The notes beneath the pieces were generated by a model. That model made no database searches. It was not told where the DNA came from and saw nothing but the letters and a program-made list of their open reading frames with translations. Below, in pieces: positions 27,306 to 35,793 of a stretch of 64,000 nt of DNA. A program made the position numbers and the translations under genes. Each line of letters starts with the position of its first letter. Position 1 is the first letter of the stretch. The stretch comes from Pseudomonas sp. JUb42. GTDB taxonomy: Bacteria; Pseudomonadota; Gammaproteobacteria; Pseudomonadales; Pseudomonadaceae. The DNA lies in the NCBI RefSeq assembly GCF_024807945.1, contig NZ_JANUFD010000012.1, positions 124,001 to 188,000 on the forward strand. The letters run 5' to 3'.

Positions 27306-27345
27306 CTGCACCTCATCAAGTACAATGCAGATTGGTGGGGTGCAG
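27306..27345. terminator. Possible hairpin between convergent genes
   Basis: CTGCACC at 27306-27312 pairs with GGTGCAG at 27339-27345, 26-nt loop, in the convergent space before the hydrolase stop. No T-tract. Confidence 0.25.
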
Positions 27346-27367
27346 CTAAAGAGGCTTTGCTAGGGAT

Positions 27368-28207
27368 TTATTCTGCCAAGAACTGAGTAGCGTGCTTTAA
27401 GAAACGTTCTGGATACTGAAAGTGCGACCCATGTCCAGCGTCAGGATAAAGGATCAACTGCGAATTTGGGATATTCTGAGCAAGGTAAAAAGAGTTGATA
27501 GACGCGATCATGATGTCTTCAATTCCGTTAACAATCAGCGTAGGTTGCTTGATGGCGGCGAGATGAGAGTAGGGTTTTTCACCCACAGGTACCATATAAG
27601 CCTGGTATGCGTCCCAATGGGCATGCGCCACTTCCGGCGAGCTTAGCGGATCTTCGTCTATTACACGCTGATGGCGGCGATCCCAAAATGCCCTACCGGC
27701 CCGCTTGGCCTGTTCTGACTTGCCAAAAAAGAGAAACACAAAGTCTTCGACGTCGTGCACGGGCTTCGGTGCAATCTCCGCCATGCGGGGGTCGATCCAT
27801 GGATCACCTCCGCGAGGGCCTGTACCCAGCAAAATCAACTTGCGTACAAGTTTCGGGTGACGTAGTGCAACCTCCTGCGCCTGGAAGCCTCCGATCGAAA
27901 AGCCAACGATGTCGACCTGTCTAACGCCTAAAGCCTCTATCAACGCTGCGATGTCATCCGCCATGGCTTCAAATCTATTTCTCGGTTGTCCAGATGAGCC
28001 CGCTACGCCCCGGCCATCGAACAAAATCACTTCCCGACCTTCGGCCAGACCGTCAGTCATGAGTGGATCCCAATGATCCATACCGCCTCGATAATGCTGG
28101 ATAAAAAGGAGGGGGGTTCCCCCCTTTTTACCCCAACGACGATAGGCAAAACGATCGGCATCAATTTCGACATATTGCGTTGGAGCGTTGATGTGGCAAG
28201 TGCTCAT
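27368..28207 (-). CDS. Alpha/beta-fold hydrolase
   Basis: A 279-residue enzyme. The start at 28207 (MSTCHINAPTQYVEID) follows AGGGAGA. The catalytic triad is readable: nucleophile Ser in GFSIGGFQ, Asp in NGIEDIMI and His in DAGHGSHFQYP. The oxyanion region is FIQHYRGGMDHWDP. It resembles the hydrolases related to haloperoxidases and esterases that follow TetR genes; the substrate is unknown. It is divergent from the TetR gene at 28336, and two copies of an operator lie between them, so repression by that TetR is likely. Confidence 0.93.
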   Translation of the reverse strand: MSTCHINAPTQYVEIDADRFAYRRWGKKGGTPLLFIQHYRGGMDHWDPLMTDGLAEGREVILFDGRGVAGSSGQPRNRFEAMADDIAALIEALGVRQVDIVGFSIGGFQAQEVALRHPKLVRKLILLGTGPRGGDPWIDPRMAEIAPKPVHDVEDFVFLFFGKSEQAKRAGRAFWDRRHQRVIDEDPLSSPEVAHAHWDAYQAYMVPVGEKPYSHLAAIKQPTLIVNGIEDIMIASINSFYLAQNIPNSQLILYPDAGHGSHFQYPERFLKHATQFLAE

Positions 28208-28250
28208 GACAGTCTCCCTTAATGGATTGGTGTTGTTGACACTCGGTGTT

Positions 28251-28303
28251 ATGATGATGATCATCATTAAAGCTGTCAATTTATTAATGACGATCATCCT
28301 CAT
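28251..28303. promoter_or_regulatory. Paired TetR operators ATGANGAT-N-ATCNTCAT
   Basis: Site 1 (28251-28267) is the perfect palindrome ATGATGATGATCATCAT with a central G. Site 2 (28287-28303) is ATGACGATCATCCTCAT, the same palindrome with one mismatched pair and flanking TA/TA. Centres are 36 bp apart. They lie between the divergent hydrolase and TetR genes. Confidence 0.75.
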
Positions 28304-28335
28304 TATTTGGGCGTCACGGGTATGGAGGAAGGGAA

Positions 28336-28914
28336 ATGCGAGTTTCTAAAGAGCAGATGCAGGAGAACAGGCGCCAGATCGTGACCACGGCAGCGCGATT
28401 ATTTCGCGAGCATGGTTACAACGGGATTGGTGTGGCTGATCTTATGAAAGAAGCAGGCTTCTCCCATGGGGGTTTTTACAACCATTTTTCCTCCAAAGAA
28501 GAGCTGGTCATGGCGGCCTCTCAGAGTGCCTTTGATGAGCTCGACGTAGAAGCTGACGACAGCACAATTGACGCGATACTGCGCCGTTACATCTCTGCAG
28601 GGCACCGAGATGATCTTCGGCAAGCCTGTCCTGCTGCAGCCCTTGGCTCAGATGCTGCTCGGCAAACCCGAGAGATAAAGCAGGTCTTTGAAGGGGGGAT
28701 TGAGGGCTGGTTGCTAAGAATCGAAAAGGCGCTTGCGGCACAAGGGCAGTTTCAATCTGCGGATCGCCGTCAGAGGGGGATCAATCTTCTAGCAAAGGCG
28801 GTGGGAGCGGTTGTACTTGCACGCTCCGTTAGCGGAGTGAGTGCATTATCAGACGAAATTCTGGAAGCATGCCTGGCGGGCAGTTTGGAGGAGGCTGCGC
28901 GAACCGAAGCATAA
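28336..28914 (+). CDS. TetR-family transcriptional regulator
   Basis: A 192-residue regulator starting MRVSKEQMQENRRQIV, with the HTH LFREHGYNGIGVADLMKEAGFSHGGFYNHFSSKEELV. The C-terminal domain carries CPAAALGSDAARQ, linking it to the subfamily of the regulators at 15583 and 55003. GGAGG (bases 28324-28328) lies close to the ATG. It probably represses both itself and the divergent hydrolase through the paired palindromes between them. Confidence 0.94.
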   Translation: MRVSKEQMQENRRQIVTTAARLFREHGYNGIGVADLMKEAGFSHGGFYNHFSSKEELVMAASQSAFDELDVEADDSTIDAILRRYISAGHRDDLRQACPAAALGSDAARQTREIKQVFEGGIEGWLLRIEKALAAQGQFQSADRRQRGINLLAKAVGAVVLARSVSGVSALSDEILEACLAGSLEEAARTEA

Positions 28915-28957
28915 TTCTTCACGGTTAATGTCAATATGCTTAGAAAATCTGATGATA

Positions 28958-28974
28958 GATACTTTTAAGGTATC
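28958..28974 (+). promoter_or_regulatory. GATAC-N7-GTATC site in front of the LysR gene
   Basis: GATACTTTTAAGGTATC, 16 bp before the LysR start, matching 12 of 17 positions with the site upstream of the cytosolic lactonase at 50677-50693. Probably the LysR autoregulatory site. Confidence 0.5.
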
Positions 28975-28990
28975 GTAAATTGAGGTGGGA

Positions 28991-29935
28991 ATGAGCATCG
29001 AGCGATCCCCGCAGCATCTTTTCAGTCGACTGCGTTACAAGCATCTGCAGATGCTGGTCGTTCTGGGTACCAGTCTGAATATGCATCGCGCGTCTGTGAC
29101 TATGAGCATGTCCCAACCCGCCGCAACTCGTATGCTGCAGGAAATTGAGGATATGTTCGGATGTGAGCTGTTTGAGCGGATGCCGCGAGGTATGCGCCCA
29201 ACCGCGTTGGGGCGCGAGTTGCTGCGTTTCGCCGAGGCGGCCATCAGTGGGCTGGATCGGTGTGCTACCGATCTGGCTGTGCGTAAACAGGGTGGATACG
29301 GGTATTTATCGATAGGTACCATCATGGGCGCTGCGCCGGATCTGGTGATGAACACAGTTGCGCAAATCAAGGCCCTCAACCCACAATTACGTATAAGAAT
29401 CATGGGGGACACGAGTGACCAGGTCATCCAGTTACTTGAGCAAGGGCGTGTGGATATCGCCGTTACGCGCCGTAGCCCCAGCAATGACCGTGATGACTAT
29501 GAGTTTGAGCCTCTGGGGAATGAGCGTCTGATAGCCGTTGTTCATAGCGGCCATCCTTTAGCCAGTCGTCAAAATCTTCAATGGGCCGAGTTGGTCAGGG
29601 ATTGGCCCTGGATCCTGCAACCCGACACAAGTCCGGCGCGCATCGCGATTGAAGAGGCTTTGCAGCGCATCGAGCTGTCCTCGCCAGCCGATATCATTGA
29701 ATGCAGCTCCGTGTACTCCATGCAGCAGTTGGTGCAGTTGACAGATGCTGTGATGGTTCTATCGGAGTCAGCCATGCGTGACTATCTAAAGATGGGCCTT
29801 GTCAGGGCTTTGCCTGTAACTCTGGATGCGCAGATGGAGCCTTTTGGCTTATTGCGGCGCAAGGATGAACCCGTCAGTCGCGAGTTGCAGCACTTCATCG
29901 AGTTGCTACGAAAGCGTGCACATGAAACGAGTTAG
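28991..29935 (+). CDS. LysR-family regulator, next to lactonase-like gene
   Basis: A 314-residue regulator. The ATG at 28991 follows GAGGTGGG. The HTH (YKHLQMLVVLGTSLNMHRASVTMSMSQPAATRMLQEIEDMFGCELFERMPRGMRPTALG) is of the PcaQ/GbpR group, whose members control sugar and aromatic catabolism. The effector domain is full length (GTIMGAAPDLV...LIAVVHSGHPLA). It precedes an exported amidohydrolase at 30069, and GATAC/GTATC-type sites occur before itself, before that gene and before the rhamnose cluster at 50.7 kb, so it may control all of them. Confidence 0.93.
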   Translation: MSIERSPQHLFSRLRYKHLQMLVVLGTSLNMHRASVTMSMSQPAATRMLQEIEDMFGCELFERMPRGMRPTALGRELLRFAEAAISGLDRCATDLAVRKQGGYGYLSIGTIMGAAPDLVMNTVAQIKALNPQLRIRIMGDTSDQVIQLLEQGRVDIAVTRRSPSNDRDDYEFEPLGNERLIAVVHSGHPLASRQNLQWAELVRDWPWILQPDTSPARIAIEEALQRIELSSPADIIECSSVYSMQQLVQLTDAVMVLSESAMRDYLKMGLVRALPVTLDAQMEPFGLLRRKDEPVSRELQHFIELLRKRAHETS

Positions 29936-29981
29936 CGCTAAGGCGCACTGGCTAGGCGCAGCCGGACAGCGATAGGACATA

Positions 29982-29993
29982 GGTATCGGTATC
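29982..29993 (+). promoter_or_regulatory. Tandem GGTATC half-sites upstream of exported lactonase
   Basis: GGTATCGGTATC, a direct repeat of the half-site found in the palindromes at 28958 and 50677, about 75 bp before the ATG at 30069, within TAGGT...ACCTA. Confidence 0.4.
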
Positions 29994-30068
29994 AACCTAA
30001 ATTGCATTGGTAATGCATCGTGGCTGCGGCTCAACATGTTGCCTTAAAACAACAATAGAGAGTCAATC

Positions 30069-31025
30069 ATGCATCGTCGCACGGTTTTGAAAGGTGTCGT
30101 CAGTGGTATAGGGTTAGCGGCATTCCATGCCAGTCGTCCGTTGCAGGCTTCAGATGGTCAATATTCAGGCCCCATTTTAGACGCCCATATTCATCAGTTC
30201 GATCCTCGTCGGCCCCAAGGCATTCCATGGCCGGAGAAGAATGACTCCATCTACGCCCCCGCGCTTGCGCCAGAGTACTTTCGTAACGCAGCCCCTCTGG
30301 GGGTTCAGAGCGCCATAGCGGTTGAGGCCAGTCCATGGATAGATGACAATTTTTGGCTGCTTGATACTGTAAAGTCTGACAAACGAATGGCGGGCTTTGT
30401 AGGGAATTTACCCTTGGGCGAGAAGGGTTTTGCCCAGAGTTACACTAGGCTTGAAGCGGAGCCGCTGTTTTTAGGCAGCCGATATGGAAACCTCTGGGAT
30501 CGCGACTTGGGCAATGCTTTGCAAACCCCGGCATTTATTGCAGATCTAAAGACATTGTCACAAAACAAGCGAACCTTGGACTCCGCTAATCCCGATCCTC
30601 GACTGATCAAGAATCTGCTGCTTTTGAGCGACCGCGTACCTGAATTGCCCATCATGATCGACCATCTGCCTAACGCAAATGTCCCCCGAGCAGACCGGCA
30701 AGCATACATCAGCGATCTTACCGAGCTTTCCAAGCGGCCAACGGTATTCATGAAGCTTTCCGAGATTCCACGCTTGGAGCCAAGCGCCAAAAATGCGCGG
30801 TTCGACATTAGTGTTTATAGGGAGGGGCTTGATGCCCTGTGGAGTCTTTTTGGCGAGAACAAAGTTGTTTTCGGTAGCGACTGGCCAAATAGCGAACATC
30901 TTGGGAGCCTTGAGCAAACCATCGGTTTGGCGAAGAGCTTCCTGCAAAATCAATCTTTAGCCGCCCAGAGGGTATTTGCAGACAACGCCAGACATTTTTA
31001 TGGTCTTGGCCAAAGAGTATTTTAG
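30069..31025 (+). CDS. Exported amidohydrolase-2 family protein (lactonase-like)
   Basis: A 318-residue metal-dependent hydrolase with a twin-arginine-type signal (MHRRTVLKGVVSGIGLAAF, cleavage near LQASDG), so it should act in the periplasm. The amidohydrolase fold shows the metal motif DAHIHQFD, then RRPQGIPWPE, EAEPLFLGSRYGNLWDRDL, the metal-ligand His in MIDHLPNANVP and the catalytic Asp in VFGSDWPNS. It is a full-length paralogue of the cytosolic protein at 50779. Relatives include L-rhamnono- and fucono-lactonases and 2-pyrone-4,6-dicarboxylate hydrolase. A sugar lactonase role is inferred. Confidence 0.88.
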   Translation: MHRRTVLKGVVSGIGLAAFHASRPLQASDGQYSGPILDAHIHQFDPRRPQGIPWPEKNDSIYAPALAPEYFRNAAPLGVQSAIAVEASPWIDDNFWLLDTVKSDKRMAGFVGNLPLGEKGFAQSYTRLEAEPLFLGSRYGNLWDRDLGNALQTPAFIADLKTLSQNKRTLDSANPDPRLIKNLLLLSDRVPELPIMIDHLPNANVPRADRQAYISDLTELSKRPTVFMKLSEIPRLEPSAKNARFDISVYREGLDALWSLFGENKVVFGSDWPNSEHLGSLEQTIGLAKSFLQNQSLAAQRVFADNARHFYGLGQRVF

Positions 31026-31399
31026 CGAGGCGTCTCTGGATGAACACGGGCATGGGCGAACGCTGACAAAACAGTGGGCTCGGCATTCGGTTTCTTTTGG
31101 GAATCCGTTTGCCATCTTTTTTAGCCAGTTAGGCAGCCGCCGTGGGATTGGAAGTCATACTCCTATGCAAAGCGCCGTTGACAAGAGGGCCTGCTTGGCT
31201 CGTACTCGCTAAGCTAATGGCGCTTGGGCCCGCGGTGGGATGCAGTTATGCGTGTTGCTCTACACGAACCGGCGAAGGATGAACTCCGGGCATGCTCTGT
31301 TGTGGCCTTGTTCAATGCTGTACCGCCATCGGCTTGCCAAAATCTGTAGTAGGTATTCCGAGCTCTCTTTCTCCACACCAGACAGCGATGAGGTGCTTA
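31026..31399. other. Gap, nothing recognised
   Basis: About 370 bp after the exported lactonase without a supported gene. It may include decayed upstream parts of the exbD remnant that follows. Confidence 0.35.
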
Positions 31400-31740
31400 G
31401 CGATACCAGGCGAACACCGCTGCTAACTAACTCGATCCTCCTCAACCTACCCAAGACCTCCCCTTCGGCGTCGGTCGAAAAGACAGACCCATTGGTCGTA
31501 AGCAGCGACGACAGGTGGCAAGCTGTTCATGAATAAGACGAGATCCAGCTGAATTTGCTGAAGACCAATCTAAAGACCGCCAATAGCAAAAATGCCGTCA
31601 TGCGGGTGCGGTTGAGAGCTGACGACTACGTGAGCTACGGCGAAGCGGCCCGGATCATGACCTCAATCGAGAAGGCCGGGATTACCAAGTTGCCACTGAT
31701 CACGACTGAATCACACAGCATGAACGACGGCAAAAAGTAT
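31400..31740 (+). pseudogene. ExbD/TolR-type biopolymer transport protein remnant
   Basis: One frame reads ILLNLPKTSPSASVEKTDPLVVSSDD, hits a TAA at 31534, then continues in the same frame with AVMRVRLRADDYVSYGEAARIMTSIEKAGITKLPLITTE. This is the periplasmic part of an ExbD: leucine/proline block, LVVSV, then the RAD-x-x-V-x-YG motif and the final TE. The N-terminal membrane helix is missing and an internal stop interrupts the body, so it is decayed. No exbB or tonB partner is visible. Confidence 0.7.
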
Positions 31741-32202
31741 CTCACCCGCGTTATGTCTATATATCCGACGTCAAGATCTCTATTGTTATTCCCCCTTCAG
31801 AGGTAGGAATAGGCATTCCTAGCCGCGTTAGAAGTATGCGCTCAACAATCACTCGCAGTGATAGTTGGCAGATCGATATACAAAAATCGGAACAAAAGTA
31901 TCCTATCTGAGAACGTTGCTTTGACGACCACCAGGGGCTCAGCCAGTAATAGCTTGGTTTCTCATCATACACACGTATAGGCGTACAAAAGACAAGTGGT
32001 ATTATAATCATCATCCTATGGTGTTAATCTTCAGCTCGGTCGTGGCAAATTGGCATCATTTCGTCGATGTAGCTATGGGGACGATGCGGCCGTTGTCAGG
32101 GCGTGTGGGAAAGCGGTCATCACGCTGGTGCTTCTTGGCCTGCCTAGGTCAGCATTGACGCTGGCTAAAATAGTCTTTGAGCGTTGGTGAAAATTCAATC
32201 TT
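31741..32202. other. AT-rich gap upstream of degenerate chemoreceptor
   Basis: No gene seen. It may contain lost 5' sequence of the truncated chemoreceptor that starts at 32203; no sensory-domain-like peptide could be read. Confidence 0.35.
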
Positions 32203-33255
32203 ATGCGGCGCCAATTCAGCAGCCAGGGGAGTCAATCCTTGTATACCTCCGTGCAAGTCATTGTCGGTACCGTTTCAGTTCTATTGGTCGTGGTCGCGAT
32301 GCTGCTTGCTTGGATATTGTCTAGGCATACTTTCCGGCAGAGTAGCCAAATCTCAAGCGGAGTTGTAAGTATTTCAGATAGTGATATGAGCGGAGACGTT
32401 GACGGTCAACGCGCATCTGAGCTCGCTGAGTTACTGCATGCTCTGAGACAGATGCAGGCAGCCCTGCGCGCTACGATAGAAACTATCGACCATTCAACGG
32501 GAAAATTGACCACCGCTGCTGACGAAATGAGTTTGGTGGCAGGCAGCGGAGCCGATGGACTGAGAAAGCGTTCGGTACAGCTCGACGAAGCCCTGGAAAT
32601 GACTTTCCAGCACAAGGACGTGAGAAGCCGTGAGCTTGTCCTTAAAAATAACACGCCGGAGCAGGGGCCAGCGAGAAACACATTGCGTTCGATCCAACGC
32701 CCTGACCAGCCATCTGAGTCAAAAGCTGGCATCACAGCTTTTTCTCTGAGCATTCGACGTATCCGAAATCCGGCACGTGTGATGGTTCTCGACGCCGCGA
32801 ATGATGTAAATCGCGCAGTGCCAGATGATCGAGAGACAACCAACGCTGGGAATAAACGCCTACTTGAAGGAAAGCCTGCGCCTATCTCCCACGCAGAATT
32901 CGGTAACATTATTGACAACTACCTCACGCGTACCGACGCCACTGTCTCTGCATTGCATGACAGCGCGGGTCATGCGGCGGTCACGTTGGAGATGGCCAAG
33001 TCAGCAGAGGTAGCCATTGAGCGAATCATTGATTTTATCTCGACGATAGTTCCACGCAAGCCGGACGAAGTTAGCTCTCTTGATGGCACTGCGCAGATTA
33101 AAGGAGAAGGAAATCGAGAGGTCATGGTCACCGGTAACCGCTCTGCGCAGCCGCCTATCGAAACACCGCAACCGAGTCTCACCAGTCAAGAGTTGTCGCG
33201 AATACCGCAAAACTCGACCAGCCGGTTCCACGCTTCTCACTATGAGACGCCATGA
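32203..33255 (+). CDS. Truncated, degenerate methyl-accepting chemotaxis protein
   Basis: An open frame of 350 codons that is recognisably a chemoreceptor but strongly diverged. The sensory domain is absent: the protein begins about 20 residues before a single membrane helix (VSVLLVVVAMLLAWILSR). A HAMP-like stretch and ALRQMQAALRATIETIDHSTGKLTTAADEMS follow. Where a normal MCP has the signalling hairpin with LNAAIEAARAGE, this one reads IRRIRNPARVMVLDAANDVNRAVPDD, so interaction with CheA/CheW is doubtful. The end (SLTSQELSRIPQNS) still mirrors the MCP tail. The stop overlaps the GGDEF-EAL start (ATGA). It is either an eroding gene or a repurposed membrane protein. Confidence 0.65.
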   Translation: MRRQFSSQGSQSLYTSVQVIVGTVSVLLVVVAMLLAWILSRHTFRQSSQISSGVVSISDSDMSGDVDGQRASELAELLHALRQMQAALRATIETIDHSTGKLTTAADEMSLVAGSGADGLRKRSVQLDEALEMTFQHKDVRSRELVLKNNTPEQGPARNTLRSIQRPDQPSESKAGITAFSLSIRRIRNPARVMVLDAANDVNRAVPDDRETTNAGNKRLLEGKPAPISHAEFGNIIDNYLTRTDATVSALHDSAGHAAVTLEMAKSAEVAIERIIDFISTIVPRKPDEVSSLDGTAQIKGEGNREVMVTGNRSAQPPIETPQPSLTSQELSRIPQNSTSRFHASHYETP

Positions 33256-35591
33256 TGAATGCCGATCTGCTCAACGATGATATGACGTGCACAAATTGTC
33301 TGATGCCAGTGGATACAGGTGCGCGGACACTAATCGCCGCTACGCGGAAACCGCAGATATGGTGGTGGGGAGCATTGGCGCTCGCAATAATCATGCTTCT
33401 CGTTGCGCTGCTCGGATTAGCGTATGAGCAGGCGCGCAATCAGGCGGCTGCGGACGTAGGCAACTTGAATCACATTCTCGAAACACGCTTGCAAGGGATT
33501 TTCGATGGTGCGCAAGCAAACCTTCTAAATATCGCCTCGCGCATGGATGAAGATCTATTGCGCACTGCGACCACACCGCCATCGGAGCGTTGGCAGCTGA
33601 GGGCGCTGAATCGGCGATTTCCTCAGGTAGTTCATTATGACGTTCTCACAACTGACGGCCGGTTCCTATTCGGCTCCGATGGAAAACCGGACAACCCCAC
33701 TCAAGACCAGTTAGGCTTTCGCGCTACATTGGCGGTGCACTCCCCCAGCCCAAATACGCCAGCAATGCTTGATCACGATAACGCTAGTCAGCTTCTGAAT
33801 ATGGCTGTACCAATTTTTAATGGCCAGCAACACACAGGCTGGATAGTAGGAGAGCTGCCGCTCAAGCAAATTCTGGAGATCATCAGCGAAGTGGATGTTG
33901 GTGCTCATGGAGTCATAACATTGCGCCGCGCTGATGTTCCAACCATCGTCTTGCGCGTGCCGCCCCCTGCCAAAATGGCAAGCAGCTACCAAGCCGACAT
34001 GATTGATGACCTTATCGCAGCTGGACATCAAAAAGGAATCTTGATTACCAATTCCCGTGTGGATAGCGTCAAACGTGTCTATAGTTTTGAGCGAGTTGGT
34101 AGCTTCTCACTGATACTGGTGACAGGATTCGCCGCGGAGGACTACCTGCTTAATTGGAAGTACACGGTTCTGGCTGCATCAACGGTTTGTGGCGGATTGT
34201 TCCTTCTGATTATCAGCCTGACGGTTCGGTTGCAGGCCAATCGAATTCGTCGTCAGCAAATGCTTGACGAGTTAAGTCACAGCGCTTTCCACGATGAACT
34301 CACTGAATTACCAAACCGGCGGTACCTACTCCAGCGCGTAAATAATGCGATCAGCAAATGCGGTCGTGGGCAGAAACTCGCACTGTTGTATGTTGACTTG
34401 GATAACTTTAAAAATATCAATGATTCCTTTGGCCATGTTGAAGGCGACCTTATTCTTCAGCGCCTGGCGCAAAGATTGGTGTCTTTGAAGCCCTTGGTAG
34501 ACACGGTCGCAAGACTCAGCGGCGATGATTTTCTTGTGCTGGTTGAGAACGATGATCCCGACCAGGTAGCTGAGTTGGTGGCACGCATGCTTAATGTATT
34601 GCAAGAACCGTTGATTATTAAAGGGCAACCACTTTCTATCTCCGCTTCAGTGGGCATCGCACTTCATACCAAGCATGGCTTCGACTTTGGATCGTTGCTA
34701 AAGGCTGCCGATATGGCCTTAGCCCAGGCCAAGCTGAACGGGCGCAACACCTGGGTATTTTACGAGACCCAAATGGGTGCCCGTGAACTGCGACTTCACT
34801 ATGTCCAGACGGAGCTAAGGCAGGCTTTTCTGCACCAGGAGTTGGACGTTCACTATCAACCGCAGATCGAATTAAGCACTGGAAAAGTGGTTGGTGCCGA
34901 AGCGTTACTGCGCTGGCAGCATCCCGGCGAGGGGGCGATCCCTCCCAGTGAGTTCATTCCAGTGGCAGAGTCGACTGGAATGATCATACCTATTAGCCAA
35001 TGGCTGCTAGGCAAGGTTTGCCGGCAAGCAGTCGCATGGCAGGCCTCAGGATTTGGTGAGCTTAGCGTGGCAATGAATTGCTCGGCCGTCCAATTTCGCC
35101 AGGGAGATCTTGTTGAGGATGTCCGAGTGGCGCTGCACGAAAGTGGGTTGAAGGCTCATTTACTGGAGTTAGAGATTACTGAGTCGATCTTGATCGGGCA
35201 TTCAGAACGAGCCATTGAGACCATTAACGCCCTAAAGGCCTTGGGGGTACGCATGTCCCTTGATGATTTCGGCACTGGGTATTCGAGCATGGCTTACCTG
35301 AAACGATTCGCGGTAGACAAGCTGAAAATTGATCAATCGTTTGTCCGCGGCATGACCAGTAATCCTCAAGATGCCGCCATCATCAAGGCGATGATCGCGT
35401 TGGGTCATAGTTTTGGCATGAGGGTAATTGCCGAAGGGGTCGAGGAACTCGCTGCCCTAGACGCGCTTACCAACAAGGGCTGCGACGAGGCGCAAGGGTA
35501 TTTTTACTCGAAAGCGTTGCCCCCAATGGCGTTCGAGCTTTTCATGCAGGCGCGTATCGAGTCGGCATTCTTGGCGGAAAACTGGGTATGA
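33252..35591 (+). CDS. GGDEF-EAL protein, probable c-di-GMP phosphodiesterase
   Basis: A 779-residue inner-membrane enzyme. TM1 (about 37-58), a periplasmic CHASE/dCACHE-like sensor (about 60-300), TM2 (about 302-325), GGDEF (about 345-505) and EAL (about 520-770). The cyclase motif is SGDDF in place of GG(D/E)EF and there is no RxxD inhibitory site before it, so cyclase activity is unlikely. The EAL domain keeps its catalytic residues: EALLRW, MNCSAVQ, LEITES, LDDFGTGYSS, DKLKIDQSFV, AEGVE and QGYFYSKAL. It should hydrolyse c-di-GMP. It starts within the stop of the degenerate chemoreceptor gene, implying coupled translation. Confidence 0.93.
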   Translation: MMNADLLNDDMTCTNCLMPVDTGARTLIAATRKPQIWWWGALALAIIMLLVALLGLAYEQARNQAAADVGNLNHILETRLQGIFDGAQANLLNIASRMDEDLLRTATTPPSERWQLRALNRRFPQVVHYDVLTTDGRFLFGSDGKPDNPTQDQLGFRATLAVHSPSPNTPAMLDHDNASQLLNMAVPIFNGQQHTGWIVGELPLKQILEIISEVDVGAHGVITLRRADVPTIVLRVPPPAKMASSYQADMIDDLIAAGHQKGILITNSRVDSVKRVYSFERVGSFSLILVTGFAAEDYLLNWKYTVLAASTVCGGLFLLIISLTVRLQANRIRRQQMLDELSHSAFHDELTELPNRRYLLQRVNNAISKCGRGQKLALLYVDLDNFKNINDSFGHVEGDLILQRLAQRLVSLKPLVDTVARLSGDDFLVLVENDDPDQVAELVARMLNVLQEPLIIKGQPLSISASVGIALHTKHGFDFGSLLKAADMALAQAKLNGRNTWVFYETQMGARELRLHYVQTELRQAFLHQELDVHYQPQIELSTGKVVGAEALLRWQHPGEGAIPPSEFIPVAESTGMIIPISQWLLGKVCRQAVAWQASGFGELSVAMNCSAVQFRQGDLVEDVRVALHESGLKAHLLELEITESILIGHSERAIETINALKALGVRMSLDDFGTGYSSMAYLKRFAVDKLKIDQSFVRGMTSNPQDAAIIKAMIALGHSFGMRVIAEGVEELAALDALTNKGCDEAQGYFYSKALPPMAFELFMQARIESAFLAENWV

Positions 35592-35596
35592 GTCAG

Positions 35597-35612
35597 TGCC
35601 TGACGCCAGGCA
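35597..35612. terminator. Hairpin after GGDEF-EAL gene
   Basis: TGCCTG, ACGC loop, CAGGCA, six bases after the stop; no T-tract, so weak as a terminator. Confidence 0.35.
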
Positions 35613-35793
35613 ATTACATCGCAAAATCCAATGCGAATTAAAGATGGAGCAAGCAGAAGTTACTACGTCTGCATAATAATGCGTTGACCGCAGAAGTACA
35701 CTGACTCAACAAAATTGGCTCATAGCCCTCGATGGCCGACTCACCAACTTAAAAAAATTATAGCCATCCAATACGGATGCAGGAGCGTTTCGA

